NCBI GenBank assembly: GCA_002422685.1
Contig: DITC01000068.1
Coordinates: 1-34,093, forward strand
Direction of reading: 5' to 3'
Length of the DNA stretch: 34,093 bases
Origin: Thauera sp. UBA6194
GTDB lineage: Bacteria; Pseudomonadota; Gammaproteobacteria; Burkholderiales; Rhodocyclaceae
Shown: positions 7,904-16,422 of the stretch, piece by piece
Layout of the letters: each line of letters opens with the position of its first letter
Position numbering within the stretch: position 1 is the stretch's first letter
Position numbers and translations under genes: made by a program
The notes under the pieces: model-generated
What the model was told of the DNA's origin: nothing
Seen by the model: the letters and a program-made list of their open reading frames with translations, nothing else
Databases searched by the model: none

Positions 7904-9715
7904 TCAGCCAGTCCTGGCGTGATCTGCCGCCACCGCTTCGGCGCTGAACAGCCCGAGCACGGTCCAGCCCGGCTGGGGCTTGAACCTGGCCTCGGCGGTG
8001 AACACGTGCAGGCGCTCGCGCGCATCCAGCGCGAACAGCGGAATGACGCCGTGGCCGTGCCGCTCGCGGTAGGTCGCGAAGTCGAAGTTCTCGCTCAGGC
8101 GCGTTGCGCGGATCTCGGCACCCTTGCTCAGCAGGCTGGCGAGCTTGGGGAAGGTGACGTCCTCGTCGAACAGACGCGGGCTGCGATAGGTGGCTGCCAG
8201 CGTCCGCTTGTCCGAGTCGTCACGCTCTTCGGGCGACTTGAGCGAATACACGTTGGTCGGGCCGAACTCGGTCTTGTAGTAGAGGCAGGCCAGCGCGTTC
8301 ATGGCCGGGCGCTGCGACATCGCGAACAGGCGACCGATGCCCACGAGGTCCAGGTGGCGGTCGGCATGCTGCGAGACGACGTTGCCGAAATAGGTGCCCA
8401 GACCCGCCATGCGCGCGGCGCGGACATTCTCCCAGCTCGTGTCCGCGAGCACGACCCGAAAGCCCTTGTTCTTGAGCGCCTCCCCCACGGCCTGCGCGAC
8501 CCGGTTGCCGCCGACGATGAGCACGCCGCGCGGATCGGGCTCGGACACGCCGAGCCGATCGGCCACACGGCGCGCGGTGGCCGACTGCAGCACGACGGTG
8601 ACGATGATGACGAGGAAGGTGAGCGTGACCATGAGCTGGGCCTGCGCGAAGCCCAGCTGCTCGAGCTTGAGGGCGAACAGCGCCGACACCGCCGCGGCGA
8701 CGATGCCCCTGGGCGCGATCCAGGCCAGCAGCGCCTTTTCCGGGAAGCCGAGCTTCGAACCCAGGGTCGAGAGCCACACCATCAGCGGTCGCGCCACGAC
8801 CAGGATCACCACGATGACCCCGAGCGCCCCCCAGCCCAGTTCGGCCAGGTGGGCGAACTCGATGCGCGCCGCCAGCACGATGAAGAGCGACGAGATCAGC
8901 AGTACCGAGAGGCTCTCCTTGAAGCCCAGGATGTCCTCCAGGTCCAGGTCGTCCATGTTGGCCAGCCACATGCCCATGATGGTCACTGCCAGCAAGCCGG
9001 ATTCGTGGGCGAGCGCGTTCGAGAGCGTGAACACCCCGAGCACCAGAGCCAGGGTGGCGACGTTGTGCAGGAACTCCGGCATGAGATGGCGCCGCAGGAC
9101 CGTCGCCAGGCCCAGGGCACCGGCCCCGCCGGTGAGCGCGCCCACCAACAGGGTTTCGCCAAACACGAGCAGGGTGTGGCCCTCCTGCCCGGACACGATG
9201 AACTCGTAGACCAGCACCGCGAGCAGCGCGCCCAGGGGGTCGATGAGGATGCCCTCCCAGCGCAGGATGTTGGCCACGCTGGCCTTGGGCCGCACCGTGC
9301 GCAGCAGCGGCATGATCACCGTAGGCCCGGTCACGGTGACCAGCGCGCCGAACAGCAGCGCGAGCGCCGGCGGCAGGTCCATGAAGAACCAGGCCGCGGC
9401 GGCGATGATCAGCCAGTTGAGCAGCGCGCCGAAGGTCACCATGTTGCGCACCACCTCGCCCTGGCCGCGGATCTCGCGCACGCGCAACGTCAGCGCGCCC
9501 TCGAAGAGGATCACCGCGACACCCAGCGAAACCAGCGGGAAGAGCAGATCACCGAACAGCGCATCGGGCCGGACCAGCCCGGTGGCGGGCCCGGCGATCA
9601 TACCGATCAGCAGCAGGATGAGGATGGCCGGCAGCTTCAGCCACCACGCCAGCCACTGCGCGCCGATGCCCAGCAGGCAGATGATTGCGATGATGAGTCC
9701 GGCGTTTTCGGGCAT
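7904..9715 (-). CDS. CPA-type Na+(K+)/H+ antiporter with TrkA-N-like cytoplasmic domain
   Basis: This is an inner-membrane cation/proton antiporter of 603 residues. About the first 400 residues are 12 or so hydrophobic helices with the family signatures LGVAVILFEGALTL and ILIDPLGALLAVLVYE (the acidic pair expected for ion exchange). From about residue 400 comes a Rossmann-like TrkA-N/RCK segment (GVLIVGGNRVAQAVGEAL...VVLADTSWENVRAA) and a C-terminal cytoplasmic region. The layout resembles the NhaP2/CPA1 antiporters regulated by nucleotide binding. The gene stands alone, about 100 bases after the dehydrogenase gene on the same strand. The ion is not known. Confidence 0.88.
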   Translation of the reverse strand: MPENAGLIIAIICLLGIGAQWLAWWLKLPAILILLLIGMIAGPATGLVRPDALFGDLLFPLVSLGVAVILFEGALTLRVREIRGQGEVVRNMVTFGALLNWLIIAAAAWFFMDLPPALALLFGALVTVTGPTVIMPLLRTVRPKASVANILRWEGILIDPLGALLAVLVYEFIVSGQEGHTLLVFGETLLVGALTGGAGALGLATVLRRHLMPEFLHNVATLALVLGVFTLSNALAHESGLLAVTIMGMWLANMDDLDLEDILGFKESLSVLLISSLFIVLAARIEFAHLAELGWGALGVIVVILVVARPLMVWLSTLGSKLGFPEKALLAWIAPRGIVAAAVSALFALKLEQLGFAQAQLMVTLTFLVIIVTVVLQSATARRVADRLGVSEPDPRGVLIVGGNRVAQAVGEALKNKGFRVVLADTSWENVRAARMAGLGTYFGNVVSQHADRHLDLVGIGRLFAMSQRPAMNALACLYYKTEFGPTNVYSLKSPEERDDSDKRTLAATYRSPRLFDEDVTFPKLASLLSKGAEIRATRLSENFDFATYRERHGHGVIPLFALDARERLHVFTAEARFKPQPGWTVLGLFSAEAVAADHARTG

Positions 9716-9818
9716 GTGGGCTTCGCTTCCGTGTCGTTTGTGTTCAAGAGCCGATCGGCCCGGCCGCAGCCTGCGCGCGCCGCGCCCCCGGCCTCGCTCG
9801 CCGCCGAGGGCGGGTAGC

Positions 9819-11252
9819 TCAGGCTGCCGGGCTCACCGGATCGTCCGGTAGCACCTTGCCCGGGTTCATCAGCCGGCGCGGATCGAGCGTCTGCTTGATG
9901 CCGCGCATCAGTTCGAGCTCGAGCGGTGACTTGTAGCGCAGCAGCTCGGCGCGCTTGAGTTGGCCGATGCCGTGCTCGGCCGAGATCGACCCGCCGAGCG
10001 CATGCACGAGATCGTGCACGATGCGGTTGACCTCGGCGGTGCCGGCGATGAAGGCCGCGTTGTCGGCGGCGACGGGCTTGGAGAGGTTGTAGTGCAGGTT
10101 GCCGTCGCCGATGTGGCCGAAGGCGACGATGCGCAGGTCGGGCCAGCGCCCGCGCAGCGCGGCGCCGGCGCGCGCGAGGAACTCGGGGATGCGGCTCACC
10201 GGCACCGAGACGTCGTGCTTGATGCTGACGCCTTCGATGCGCTGCGCCTCGGAGATGTTCTCGCGCAGCGCCCACAGCGCCTGCGCCTGCGACCCGCTGG
10301 TCGCGATCACCGCGTCGTTCGCCAGCCCCTGCGCGCAGGCGGTGGCGAGCGCCTGCTCGAGCTGCGCGGCCAGCGGCGCATCGCGCGCGGGGTCGCTCAA
10401 CTCGACCAGCACCGACCACGGCGGCGTGCCCGCGAGCGGGTCGCGGGCGCCGGGGATGTGGCGCAGCACCAGCTCCAGCGCCGGGCGGCCGACGATCTCG
10501 AAGGCGCTCACGCGCTCGCCGCACTCGGCGCGTAGCAGCCCGAGCAGGCGCACGGCGGCCTGCGGATCGGGCACCGCGACCCAGGCCGTGGCACGCGAGC
10601 GGATCGCGGGAAAGAGCTTCAGCACCGCTGCAGTGATGATGCCGAGCGTGCCTTCGGCGCCGATGAAGAGGTGCTTGAGGTCGTAGCCGGTGTTGTCCTT
10701 GCGCAGGCCGCGCAACCCGTCCCACACGCGCCCGTCGGCGAGCACGACCTCAAGGCCGAGCACCAGGTCGCGGGTGTTGCCGTAGCGCAGCACCTGCACG
10801 CCACCGGCATTGGTGGAGAGGTTGCCGCCGATCATGCAGCTGCCTTCCGAGGCGAGCGCGAGCGGGAACAGCCGCCCTGCCCCTTCGGCCGCGGCCTGCA
10901 CCTCGGCAAGCGTGCAGCCCGCCTCGACGGTGAGGGTGCCGTTGTCGGCGTCGATGGCGCGGACGCGCTTCATGCGCGCGAGGCTGACGAGCACGGCGCG
11001 GCCGTCGCCGAGCGGCGTGGCGCCGCCGCACAGCCCGGTGTTGCCGCCCTGCGGCACCATGGGCACGTCCGCCGCCGCACAGGCCGCGACCACCGCGGCC
11101 ACCTCGGCGGTGGAGCCGGGCCGCACCACGGCGAGCGCGCTGCCACGGTAGCGGCCGCGCCAGTCGGTGAGGCTGGCCGCCATGTCGGCTTCGGCGTCCG
11201 CGACGTGCGTGGCGCCGACGATGCCGCGCAGGGTGTCGATGAGCTCAGGCAC
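9819..11252 (-). CDS. FAD-binding 2-hydroxyacid dehydrogenase (GlcD / D-lactate / D-2-hydroxyglutarate type)
   Basis: This is a flavoprotein of 477 residues in the FAD-linked oxidase C family. The PCMH-type FAD domain has PQGGNTGLCGGATP (about residues 67-80) and EGSCMIGGNLSTNAGG (about 135-150). The C-terminal half has the metal/substrate motifs FGHIGDGNLHYN and SAEHGIGQLK and the typical ending MNPGKVLP. It oxidises a D-2-hydroxy acid; which one cannot be told. GlcE and GlcF partners are absent, which favours a stand-alone D-lactate or D-2-hydroxyglutarate dehydrogenase over glycolate oxidase. Its start overlaps the patatin gene stop by 8 bases. Confidence 0.88.
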   Translation of the reverse strand: MPELIDTLRGIVGATHVADAEADMAASLTDWRGRYRGSALAVVRPGSTAEVAAVVAACAAADVPMVPQGGNTGLCGGATPLGDGRAVLVSLARMKRVRAIDADNGTLTVEAGCTLAEVQAAAEGAGRLFPLALASEGSCMIGGNLSTNAGGVQVLRYGNTRDLVLGLEVVLADGRVWDGLRGLRKDNTGYDLKHLFIGAEGTLGIITAAVLKLFPAIRSRATAWVAVPDPQAAVRLLGLLRAECGERVSAFEIVGRPALELVLRHIPGARDPLAGTPPWSVLVELSDPARDAPLAAQLEQALATACAQGLANDAVIATSGSQAQALWALRENISEAQRIEGVSIKHDVSVPVSRIPEFLARAGAALRGRWPDLRIVAFGHIGDGNLHYNLSKPVAADNAAFIAGTAEVNRIVHDLVHALGGSISAEHGIGQLKRAELLRYKSPLELELMRGIKQTLDPRRLMNPGKVLPDDPVSPAA

Positions 11253-12420
11253 CGGTCTTTCCGTCCTTGCGGCCGGCTTTGGAGGCCGCGTCGGGCGCGG
11301 CTTCGGGTGTGGTCTCCTGCGTCGCCGCCTGCGCGTGCTGTCGGTCGGCGCCGTGGATGTCGTCGCCGGTACCGAGCAGCTCGCGCAGCAGCGGCCGGGC
11401 GCGCCCCACCGCGGCCACGCCCTCGGCGATCGCCTCGTCGGCGCGGTGGTAGTCCATGAGACCGAGCTGGCTCACGCGCGGCGAGATCAGCACGTCGGCA
11501 GGCTCGCCGGCGAGGCGGCTGCGCGCGATGCGCACCTGCATGATGTTGATGCTGGCGCTGATCACCGACACCAGCGAGGGCAGGTTCTCGCCGTCCGCGC
11601 TCATGCCCGGGTCGGACGCGCCGTCGTTGCTGAGCCCCATGCTCGCGAACAGGCGCTGGCTCCAGCCCGCGTCGCTCTGGCGGCCCTGCTTCGCCCCCTC
11701 CGCCGGGGCGGATTCGTCGGCCGTCATGCCGAAGCGGGCCAGCAAGCGCTCGGTCCAGCCCGCTTCGGTCTCCTCTGCCGGCGCCGGCTCCACGGCGGCG
11801 CGACGGAACGCGCGCCCGACCATGTCCGAGCCCAGATCCACCGCGATCACCACGTCCGCGCCCATGGCACGGCACAGCGACACCGGCACCGGGTTGACCA
11901 GTCCGCCATCGATGAGCAGCCGGCCCTCGTGGCGCACCGGCGTCATCAGGCCCGGCAGCGCGATCGAGGCGCGCACCGCCGCGGCGACGCTGCCTTCGTG
12001 CAGCCATATCTCTCGCCCCGAGGAGAGCTCGGTGGCGACACAGGCGAAGCGGGAATCCAGCTCGGAGAAGTCGCGGTCGACGAAGTTGCGCTCGAAGAAG
12101 TCGATCAGCTTTTCGCCCTTGATGAGGCCGCCGCGCAGCGACACGTCGAGCAGCGAGACGACGTCCTGCCACTTCAGCGTCTCGGCCCAGCGCACCAGGC
12201 GGTCGAGGTCGCCCGAGGCCGCCGCCGCGCCGACGAAGGCGCCGATCGAGCAGCCGGTGATGATCTGCGGATGAATGCCCTCGCGCGCCAGCTCCTGCAA
12301 CACGCCCAGGTGCGCCCAGCCACGCGCGGCGCCGCTGCCGAGCGCGAGTCCGATCACCGGCCCGTCCTTGCCGTCGGGCACGCCCATGCGGAGCGCGCCG
12401 AGCGCGCCCGCGCCGGTCAT
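11245..12420 (-). CDS. Patatin-like phospholipase family protein (RssA-like)
   Basis: This is a serine hydrolase-type patatin protein of 391 residues. It shows the oxyanion-hole loop GLALGSGAARGWAHLGVL (about residues 24-41), the nucleophile elbow GCSIG (Ser58) and the catalytic Asp in LLIDGGLVNP (Asp171). The patatin core ends near residue 200. An Ala/Glu-rich low-complexity linker and a C-terminal region follow, and the tail is Ala/Thr/Lys-rich. It lies between rimO (37-base gap) and the dehydrogenase (8-base overlap), so it is probably co-transcribed. The substrate is unknown; phospholipase activity is a family-level guess. Confidence 0.87.
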   Translation of the reverse strand: MTGAGALGALRMGVPDGKDGPVIGLALGSGAARGWAHLGVLQELAREGIHPQIITGCSIGAFVGAAAASGDLDRLVRWAETLKWQDVVSLLDVSLRGGLIKGEKLIDFFERNFVDRDFSELDSRFACVATELSSGREIWLHEGSVAAAVRASIALPGLMTPVRHEGRLLIDGGLVNPVPVSLCRAMGADVVIAVDLGSDMVGRAFRRAAVEPAPAEETEAGWTERLLARFGMTADESAPAEGAKQGRQSDAGWSQRLFASMGLSNDGASDPGMSADGENLPSLVSVISASINIMQVRIARSRLAGEPADVLISPRVSQLGLMDYHRADEAIAEGVAAVGRARPLLRELLGTGDDIHGADRQHAQAATQETTPEAAPDAASKAGRKDGKTGA

Positions 12421-12457
12421 GGGGAGAAGCTCCGCATGCGCGCCGGGCTCATCGGGC

Positions 12458-13789
12458 TCAGTCCAGCCGTTCGGCGTAGAGGTCGTGGACGTCGCAGTCG
12501 GTGATGCGTACGCGCACGAAGTCGCCGGGGGCGAGGCCCTCGGCCTCGGGAATGATGACCAGGCCGTCGATCTCGGGCGCGTCGCCCGGCGAACGCGCCA
12601 GGGCGCCTTCTTCGTCGACTTCGTCCACCAGCACGGTCATCTCGCGGTCGATCTTGGCCTCGAGGCGCTGGGTGGAGATGTCTTCCTGGAAGTCCATGAG
12701 CTGCGCGCGGCGTTCCTCACGCACCGCGTCAGGCACCGCGCCGGGCAGTTCGTTGGCCGCCGCGCCTTCGACCGGCGAGTAGGCAAAGGCGCCGACGCGG
12801 TCGAGCTGGGCCTCTTCGAGGAAGTTGAGCAGCATCTCGAAATCCTCTTCGGTCTCGCCGGGGAAGCCGGTGATGAAGGTCGAGCGGATGGTGAGCTCGG
12901 GGCAGATGCTGCGCCACTTGCGCACGCGCTCGAGCACGTTCTCGGCGTTGGCCGGGCGCTTCATGGCCTTGAGGATCTTCGGGCTGGCGTGCTGGAAGGG
13001 CACGTCGAGGTAGGGCAGGATCTTGCCCTCGGCCATGAGCGGGATCAGGTCGTCCACGCTCGGGTACGGATACACGTAGTGCATGCGGATCCAGATGCCG
13101 AGCTCGCCGAGCGCCCTGGCCAGGTCAACGAGGCGCGTCTTGAGCGGACGCCCGCCCCAGAAGCCGGTGCGGTACTTGACGTCCACGCCGTAGGCCGAGG
13201 TGTCCTGCGAGATCACCAGCAGCTCCTTGACGCCCGCGTCGGCGAGCGCCTCGGCCTCGCGCATGACCTCGTGGATCGGGCGGCTGACGAGGTCGCCGCG
13301 CATCGACGGGATGATGCAGAAGGTGCAGCGGTGGTTGCAGCCTTCGGATATCTTGAGATAGGCGTAGTGCTGCGGCGTGAGGCGGATGCCCTGCGGCGGC
13401 ACCAGGTCGGTGAAGGGGTCGTGCGGCTTGGGCAGGTGGCGATGCACCGCGTGCATGACCTCTTCGGTGGCGTGCGGGCCGGTGACCGCGAGCACCTGCG
13501 GGTGCGCGGCGAGGATCACGTCGTCCTTGGCGCCGAGGCAGCCGGTGACGATGACCTTGCCGTTCTCGGCGAGCGCCTCGCCGATGGCGTCGAGCGACTC
13601 CTCGACCGCGGCGTCGATGAAGCCGCAGGTGTTGACGACCACCAGGTCGGCGTCGTCATAGCTGCCCGAGATGCTGTAGCCCTCGGCGCGCAGCCGGGTG
13701 AGGATGTGCTCGGAGTCGACGGTGGCCTTGGGACAGCCGAGAGAAACGAAGCCGACGCGCGGCAGGTCCGGGGTCTTGAAGGTGGTCAT
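12458..13789 (-). CDS. rimO: Ribosomal protein S12 methylthiotransferase RimO
   Basis: This is a radical-SAM enzyme that adds a methylthio group to an Asp of ribosomal protein S12. It has an N-terminal UPF0004 domain with cluster-binding Cys19, Cys55 and Cys84 (SLGCPKATVDSE; VNTCGFID; VTGCLGAKDD). The radical-SAM motif is CNHRCTFC (Cys151/155/158), and a C-terminal TRAM domain follows. At about 443 residues it has the normal length. I chose the ATG at 13789 (MTTFKTPDLPRVGFVSLGC); an in-frame GTG at 13822 would add 11 residues. Neither has a strong ribosome binding site. Confidence 0.95.
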   Translation of the reverse strand: MTTFKTPDLPRVGFVSLGCPKATVDSEHILTRLRAEGYSISGSYDDADLVVVNTCGFIDAAVEESLDAIGEALAENGKVIVTGCLGAKDDVILAAHPQVLAVTGPHATEEVMHAVHRHLPKPHDPFTDLVPPQGIRLTPQHYAYLKISEGCNHRCTFCIIPSMRGDLVSRPIHEVMREAEALADAGVKELLVISQDTSAYGVDVKYRTGFWGGRPLKTRLVDLARALGELGIWIRMHYVYPYPSVDDLIPLMAEGKILPYLDVPFQHASPKILKAMKRPANAENVLERVRKWRSICPELTIRSTFITGFPGETEEDFEMLLNFLEEAQLDRVGAFAYSPVEGAAANELPGAVPDAVREERRAQLMDFQEDISTQRLEAKIDREMTVLVDEVDEEGALARSPGDAPEIDGLVIIPEAEGLAPGDFVRVRITDCDVHDLYAERLD

Positions 13790-13861
13790 GCGGAGGAAAC
13801 CTGTCGGGTCGTGCGCCGGCACCGCTGCGAGTTCAAACCCGCAGCCGCGGTGTCCGGCGGA

Positions 13862-14455
13862 TTATTTCTGATTCGGGTCCTTGCGTTCGCCGGCAGGCGC
13901 CGAGGGATCCTCCTCGAGCGGGTTGTAGCCGGGGAACTGGAAGCCGGTGAACATGCTGCGCGTCTGATTCTCGAGCTGGCTCTGCATCTGCTCGAACATC
14001 TTCTTGGACTGATCGACATAGGCACCCATCATGCTTTGCAGCGCGGGGCCCTGGAAGTTGAGAAACTGCGCCCACAGGTCCTGCCCGACCGGGCTGTTCT
14101 CGCCGTAGATGGCGCGCGCCTGATCCTGCAGCTTGGCCTGCATGTCGGTGAAGGCCTTGATGTTGTTCTCGAGGTACTTGCCCATCATGCCCTGCATGGC
14201 ATTGCCGTAGAAACGGATCATGTGCGCGAGCAGATCGCTGGTGAACATCGGCGCGCCGCCGGCCTCTTCCTCGAGAATGATCTGCAGCAGGATGCTGCGG
14301 GTGAGGTCTTCGCTCGTCTTGGCGTCGACGACCTTGAATTTTTCTTGAGCCAGGACGAGGTCCTTGACGTCGTTGAGGGTGATGTAGGAACTCGTCCGTG
14401 TGTCGTACAGGCGGCGATTGGGGTACTTCTTGATCAGGCGTTGCTGTTCCGGCAT
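13862..14455 (-). CDS. phaR: Polyhydroxyalkanoate synthesis regulator PhaR
   Basis: This is a DNA- and PHA-binding repressor that matches granule-associated protein and PHA gene expression to polymer formation. The N-terminal PHB/PHA accumulation-regulator DNA-binding domain is clear (LIKKYPNRRLYDTRTSSYIT). A second regulator domain follows (about residues 65-130, MIRFYGNAMQGMMGKYLE), then a Gln/Met-rich tail. The ATG at 14455 has a strong AGGAG 8 bases upstream; in-frame codons further upstream run into the terminator and can be ignored. It is downstream of the second phaB but has its own -10 (TATAAT), so it can be expressed independently. Confidence 0.94.
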   Translation of the reverse strand: MPEQQRLIKKYPNRRLYDTRTSSYITLNDVKDLVLAQEKFKVVDAKTSEDLTRSILLQIILEEEAGGAPMFTSDLLAHMIRFYGNAMQGMMGKYLENNIKAFTDMQAKLQDQARAIYGENSPVGQDLWAQFLNFQGPALQSMMGAYVDQSKKMFEQMQSQLENQTRSMFTGFQFPGYNPLEEDPSAPAGERKDPNQK

Positions 14456-14510
14456 TTTCCGTCTCCTCGGCGGCGTCGCGTCTGCGTGAAGATTGAAGCG
14501 CGACGCTCGA

Positions 14511-14516
14511 ATTATA
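14511..14516 (-). promoter_or_regulatory. phaR -10 element
   Basis: On the minus strand this reads TATAAT, about 56 bases upstream of the phaR start, in the context CGATATAAT that also precedes the second phaB. The -35 region would fall in the T-tract of the upstream terminator and has no good TTGACA match. Confidence 0.5.
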
Positions 14517-14532
14517 TCGTGCGGCACCATGC

Positions 14533-14571
14533 AAAAACCGCGAAACCCCGCCAGATGACGGGGTTTCGCGG
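14533..14571 (-). terminator. Rho-independent terminator after the second phaB
   Basis: A perfect 13-bp inverted repeat (CCGCGAAACCCCG at 14538-14550 with CGGGGTTTCGCGG at 14559-14571) has an 8-base loop. On the minus strand it is followed by TTTTTGC. It lies 24 bases beyond the stop of phaB (14595) and just upstream of the phaR promoter. Confidence 0.88.
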
Positions 14572-14594
14572 CGGTTTTCACACCTTTCGGTGCA

Positions 14595-15335
14595 TCAGCA
14601 CATGTGCAGGCCGCCGTTGATGTTGATGGTGGCGCCGGTGATGTAGGCAGCCTTGTCGGAGGCGAGATAGCCGCACAGGTCGCCGATCTCGTCCGGACGG
14701 CCGAGGCGCTTCATCGGCACGGTGTCGATGATGCCCTGACGGATGTCGTCACGAATGGCCATGACCATGTCGGTGCCGATGTAGCCCGGGGCGATCGCAT
14801 TGACCGTCACGCCCTTGGTGGCGAGCTCGGCGGCGAGCGCCTTGGTGAAGCCCAGCACGCCGGCCTTGGCGGTCGAGTAGTTGGTTTGGCCAGCCTGGCC
14901 CTTGACGCCGTTGACCGACGAGATGTTGATGATACGGCCCCAGCCACGCTCGGCCATCTTGGCGGAGATGTGGTGGGTGACGTTGAACAGGCTGTTCAGG
15001 TTGGTGTTGATGACCGCATCCCACTGGCCCTTCTCCATTTTCGGGAAGAACTTGTCGCGGGTGATGCCGGCGTTGTTCACCAGCACGTCGATCGGGCCCA
15101 CGTCGGCTTCGATCTTGGCGACCATGGCCTTGCAGGAGTCGTAATCGGAGACGTCACCCTCGGCAGCCACGAACTCGAAACCCTGCTCGCGCTGGCTCGC
15201 CAGCCAGGCATCTTTCGGCTCGAAGTTGGGCAGGCAATTCGCTACGACCTTGAAGCCTTCCTTGGCCAGCGACTGGCAGATCGCCGTGCCGAGACCACCC
15301 ATGGCACCGGTAACGAGAGCGATTTTCTGGGACAT
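14595..15335 (-). CDS. phaB: Acetoacetyl-CoA reductase PhaB (second copy)
   Basis: This NADPH-dependent short-chain dehydrogenase makes (R)-3-hydroxybutyryl-CoA from acetoacetyl-CoA for PHA synthesis. It has 246 residues, the usual PhaB size. It shows the nucleotide-binding motif VTGAMGGLGTAIC, NNAGITRD, catalytic Ser140 (NISSVNGVKG), Tyr153 and Lys157 (TNYSTAKAG), and the family ending INGGLHMC. The ATG at 15335 is the second of two adjacent ATGs, and AAGGA is correctly spaced for either. It has its own promoter and a strong terminator, so it appears to be a separate transcription unit from the phaC-phaB pair upstream. Confidence 0.93.
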   Translation of the reverse strand: MSQKIALVTGAMGGLGTAICQSLAKEGFKVVANCLPNFEPKDAWLASQREQGFEFVAAEGDVSDYDSCKAMVAKIEADVGPIDVLVNNAGITRDKFFPKMEKGQWDAVINTNLNSLFNVTHHISAKMAERGWGRIINISSVNGVKGQAGQTNYSTAKAGVLGFTKALAAELATKGVTVNAIAPGYIGTDMVMAIRDDIRQGIIDTVPMKRLGRPDEIGDLCGYLASDKAAYITGATININGGLHMC

Positions 15336-15445
15336 CATGAAATCCTTGTGGAGCAGTTGTTGAAACCGAAGCACGTTCCGGCCACCGAGGCCATGCGCGG
15401 ATTTCGGCATTGAATGCGGCGGCGCATCAGCCACCTCAGGCGGCC

Positions 15446-15451
15446 ATTATA
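15446..15451 (-). promoter_or_regulatory. -10 element of the second phaB
   Basis: On the minus strand the hexamer is TATAAT within CCCGATATAATGG, about 110 bases upstream of the start codon. The expected -35 position has no consensus; instead the palindromic TTGC...GCAA motif at 15469-15482 overlaps it. Confidence 0.5.
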
Positions 15452-15468
15452 TCGGGTGTCGAGCACTC

Positions 15469-15482
15469 TTGCTGCAGTGCAA
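15469..15482. promoter_or_regulatory. TGC-rich palindrome, candidate PhaR operator
   Basis: The sequence TTGCTGCAGTGCAA is a near-perfect dyad (TTGC-N6-GCAA around a CTGCAG core) over the -35 region of the second phaB. PhaR of other bacteria is described as binding TGC-rich dyads, and phaR is next to this gene, so a PhaR site is a reasonable inference. The minus strand reads TTGCACTGCAGCAA, sharing its first 10 bases with the motif upstream of glcB. Confidence 0.4.
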
Positions 15483-15510
15483 AAGCTGCACGAATGTTGC
15501 GTAGCACCAA

Positions 15511-15544
15511 CAAAAAAGGGCGCACCCCGTGAAGGATGCGCCCT
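15511..15544 (-). terminator. Rho-independent terminator after the first phaB
   Basis: An 8-bp stem (AGGGCGCA at 15517-15524 with TGCGCCCT at 15537-15544) and a 12-base loop are followed on the minus strand by TTTTTT. It lies 37 bases after the stop of phaB (15582), closing the phaC-phaB unit. Confidence 0.8.
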
Positions 15545-15581
15545 GTATGGCGGCGGCGGTCTCGCGACCGCCCAACCTGGG

Positions 15582-16322
15582 TCAGAACATGTGCTGGCCG
15601 CCGTTGATCGAGATGTTGGCGCCGGTCACGAACGCGGCTTCGTCCGAAGACAGGTAGGCCACGAGGCCGGCGATCTCTTCCGGCTTGCCGAGGCGGGACA
15701 CCGGGATCTGCGGCAGGATCTTGGAGTCGAGAATCTCCTGCGGAATCGCCATCACCATCTTGGTGCCGATGTAGCCCGGCGAGATGGTGTTGACGGTCAC
15801 GCCGTTGCGCGCCACTTCCAGCGCCAGGGCCTTGGTGAAGCCATGCATGCCGGCCTTGGCGGCCGCGTAGTTGGTCTGACCGAAGGCGCCCTTCTGGCCG
15901 TTGACCGAGGACACGTTGATCACCCGGCCCCACTTGCGCTCGACCATGCCGTCCATGACCTGCTTGGTCATGTTGAAGGCCGAGTCGAGGTTGGTGCTGA
16001 TGACGGCGTCCCAGTCGGCCTTGGTCATCTTCCTGAAGGTCATGTCGCGGGTGATGCCGGCGTTATTGACCAGCACATCGACCGGCCCCACTTCCTTCGT
16101 GACCTGCTCCACGCAGGCCTTGCAGGAGTCGAAGTCCGACACGTCGCACGGATAGGCCTTGAAGCCGTACCCCATGTTGTTCATGGTGTGCAGCCAGTCC
16201 TGCGCCTTGGTGTTGCCGGGCGAATGCGTCGTGATGACCTTGTAGCCGAGCGCTGCAAGCTTGATGCAGATCGCCTCGCCGAGACCCCCCATACCGCCAG
16301 TTACCAGTGCAACTCTTGCCAT
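15582..16322 (-). CDS. phaB: Acetoacetyl-CoA reductase PhaB (first copy)
   Basis: This is an NADPH-dependent acetoacetyl-CoA reductase of 246 residues, placed directly after phaC. It has the nucleotide-binding motif VTGGMGGLGEAIC, NNAGITRDMTFRKM, catalytic Ser139 (NVSSVNGQKG), Tyr152 and Lys156 (TNYAAAKAG), and the ending INGGQHMF. Its FRKMTKADWDAVI stretch resembles Cupriavidus PhaB more closely than the other copy does. A strong ribosome binding site (GGAGAGGAG) precedes the ATG. No terminator is visible in the 100 bases between phaC and this gene, so the two probably form one transcript. Confidence 0.93.
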   Translation of the reverse strand: MARVALVTGGMGGLGEAICIKLAALGYKVITTHSPGNTKAQDWLHTMNNMGYGFKAYPCDVSDFDSCKACVEQVTKEVGPVDVLVNNAGITRDMTFRKMTKADWDAVISTNLDSAFNMTKQVMDGMVERKWGRVINVSSVNGQKGAFGQTNYAAAKAGMHGFTKALALEVARNGVTVNTISPGYIGTKMVMAIPQEILDSKILPQIPVSRLGKPEEIAGLVAYLSSDEAAFVTGANISINGGQHMF

Positions 16323-16422
16323 AGTCTTCTCCTCTCCCTTAAAGGGTTCTTTGCTGGACGGTAATCAAGGTGACGACAGTGCCCGTCCGATTCACTGCCG
16401 TCTGTGAACTGCTCCAAACCGC

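Noticed and set aside
6782..9817. A 1011-codon open frame antisense to the antiporter, cupin and oxidoreductase genes
   Set aside because: It spans several well-supported genes on the other strand and has only Arg/His/Asp/Gln-rich low-complexity sequence.
12275..14620. A 781-codon open frame antisense to rimO and phaR
   Set aside because: rimO and phaR are unmistakable on the opposite strand; the frame has no recognisable motif.
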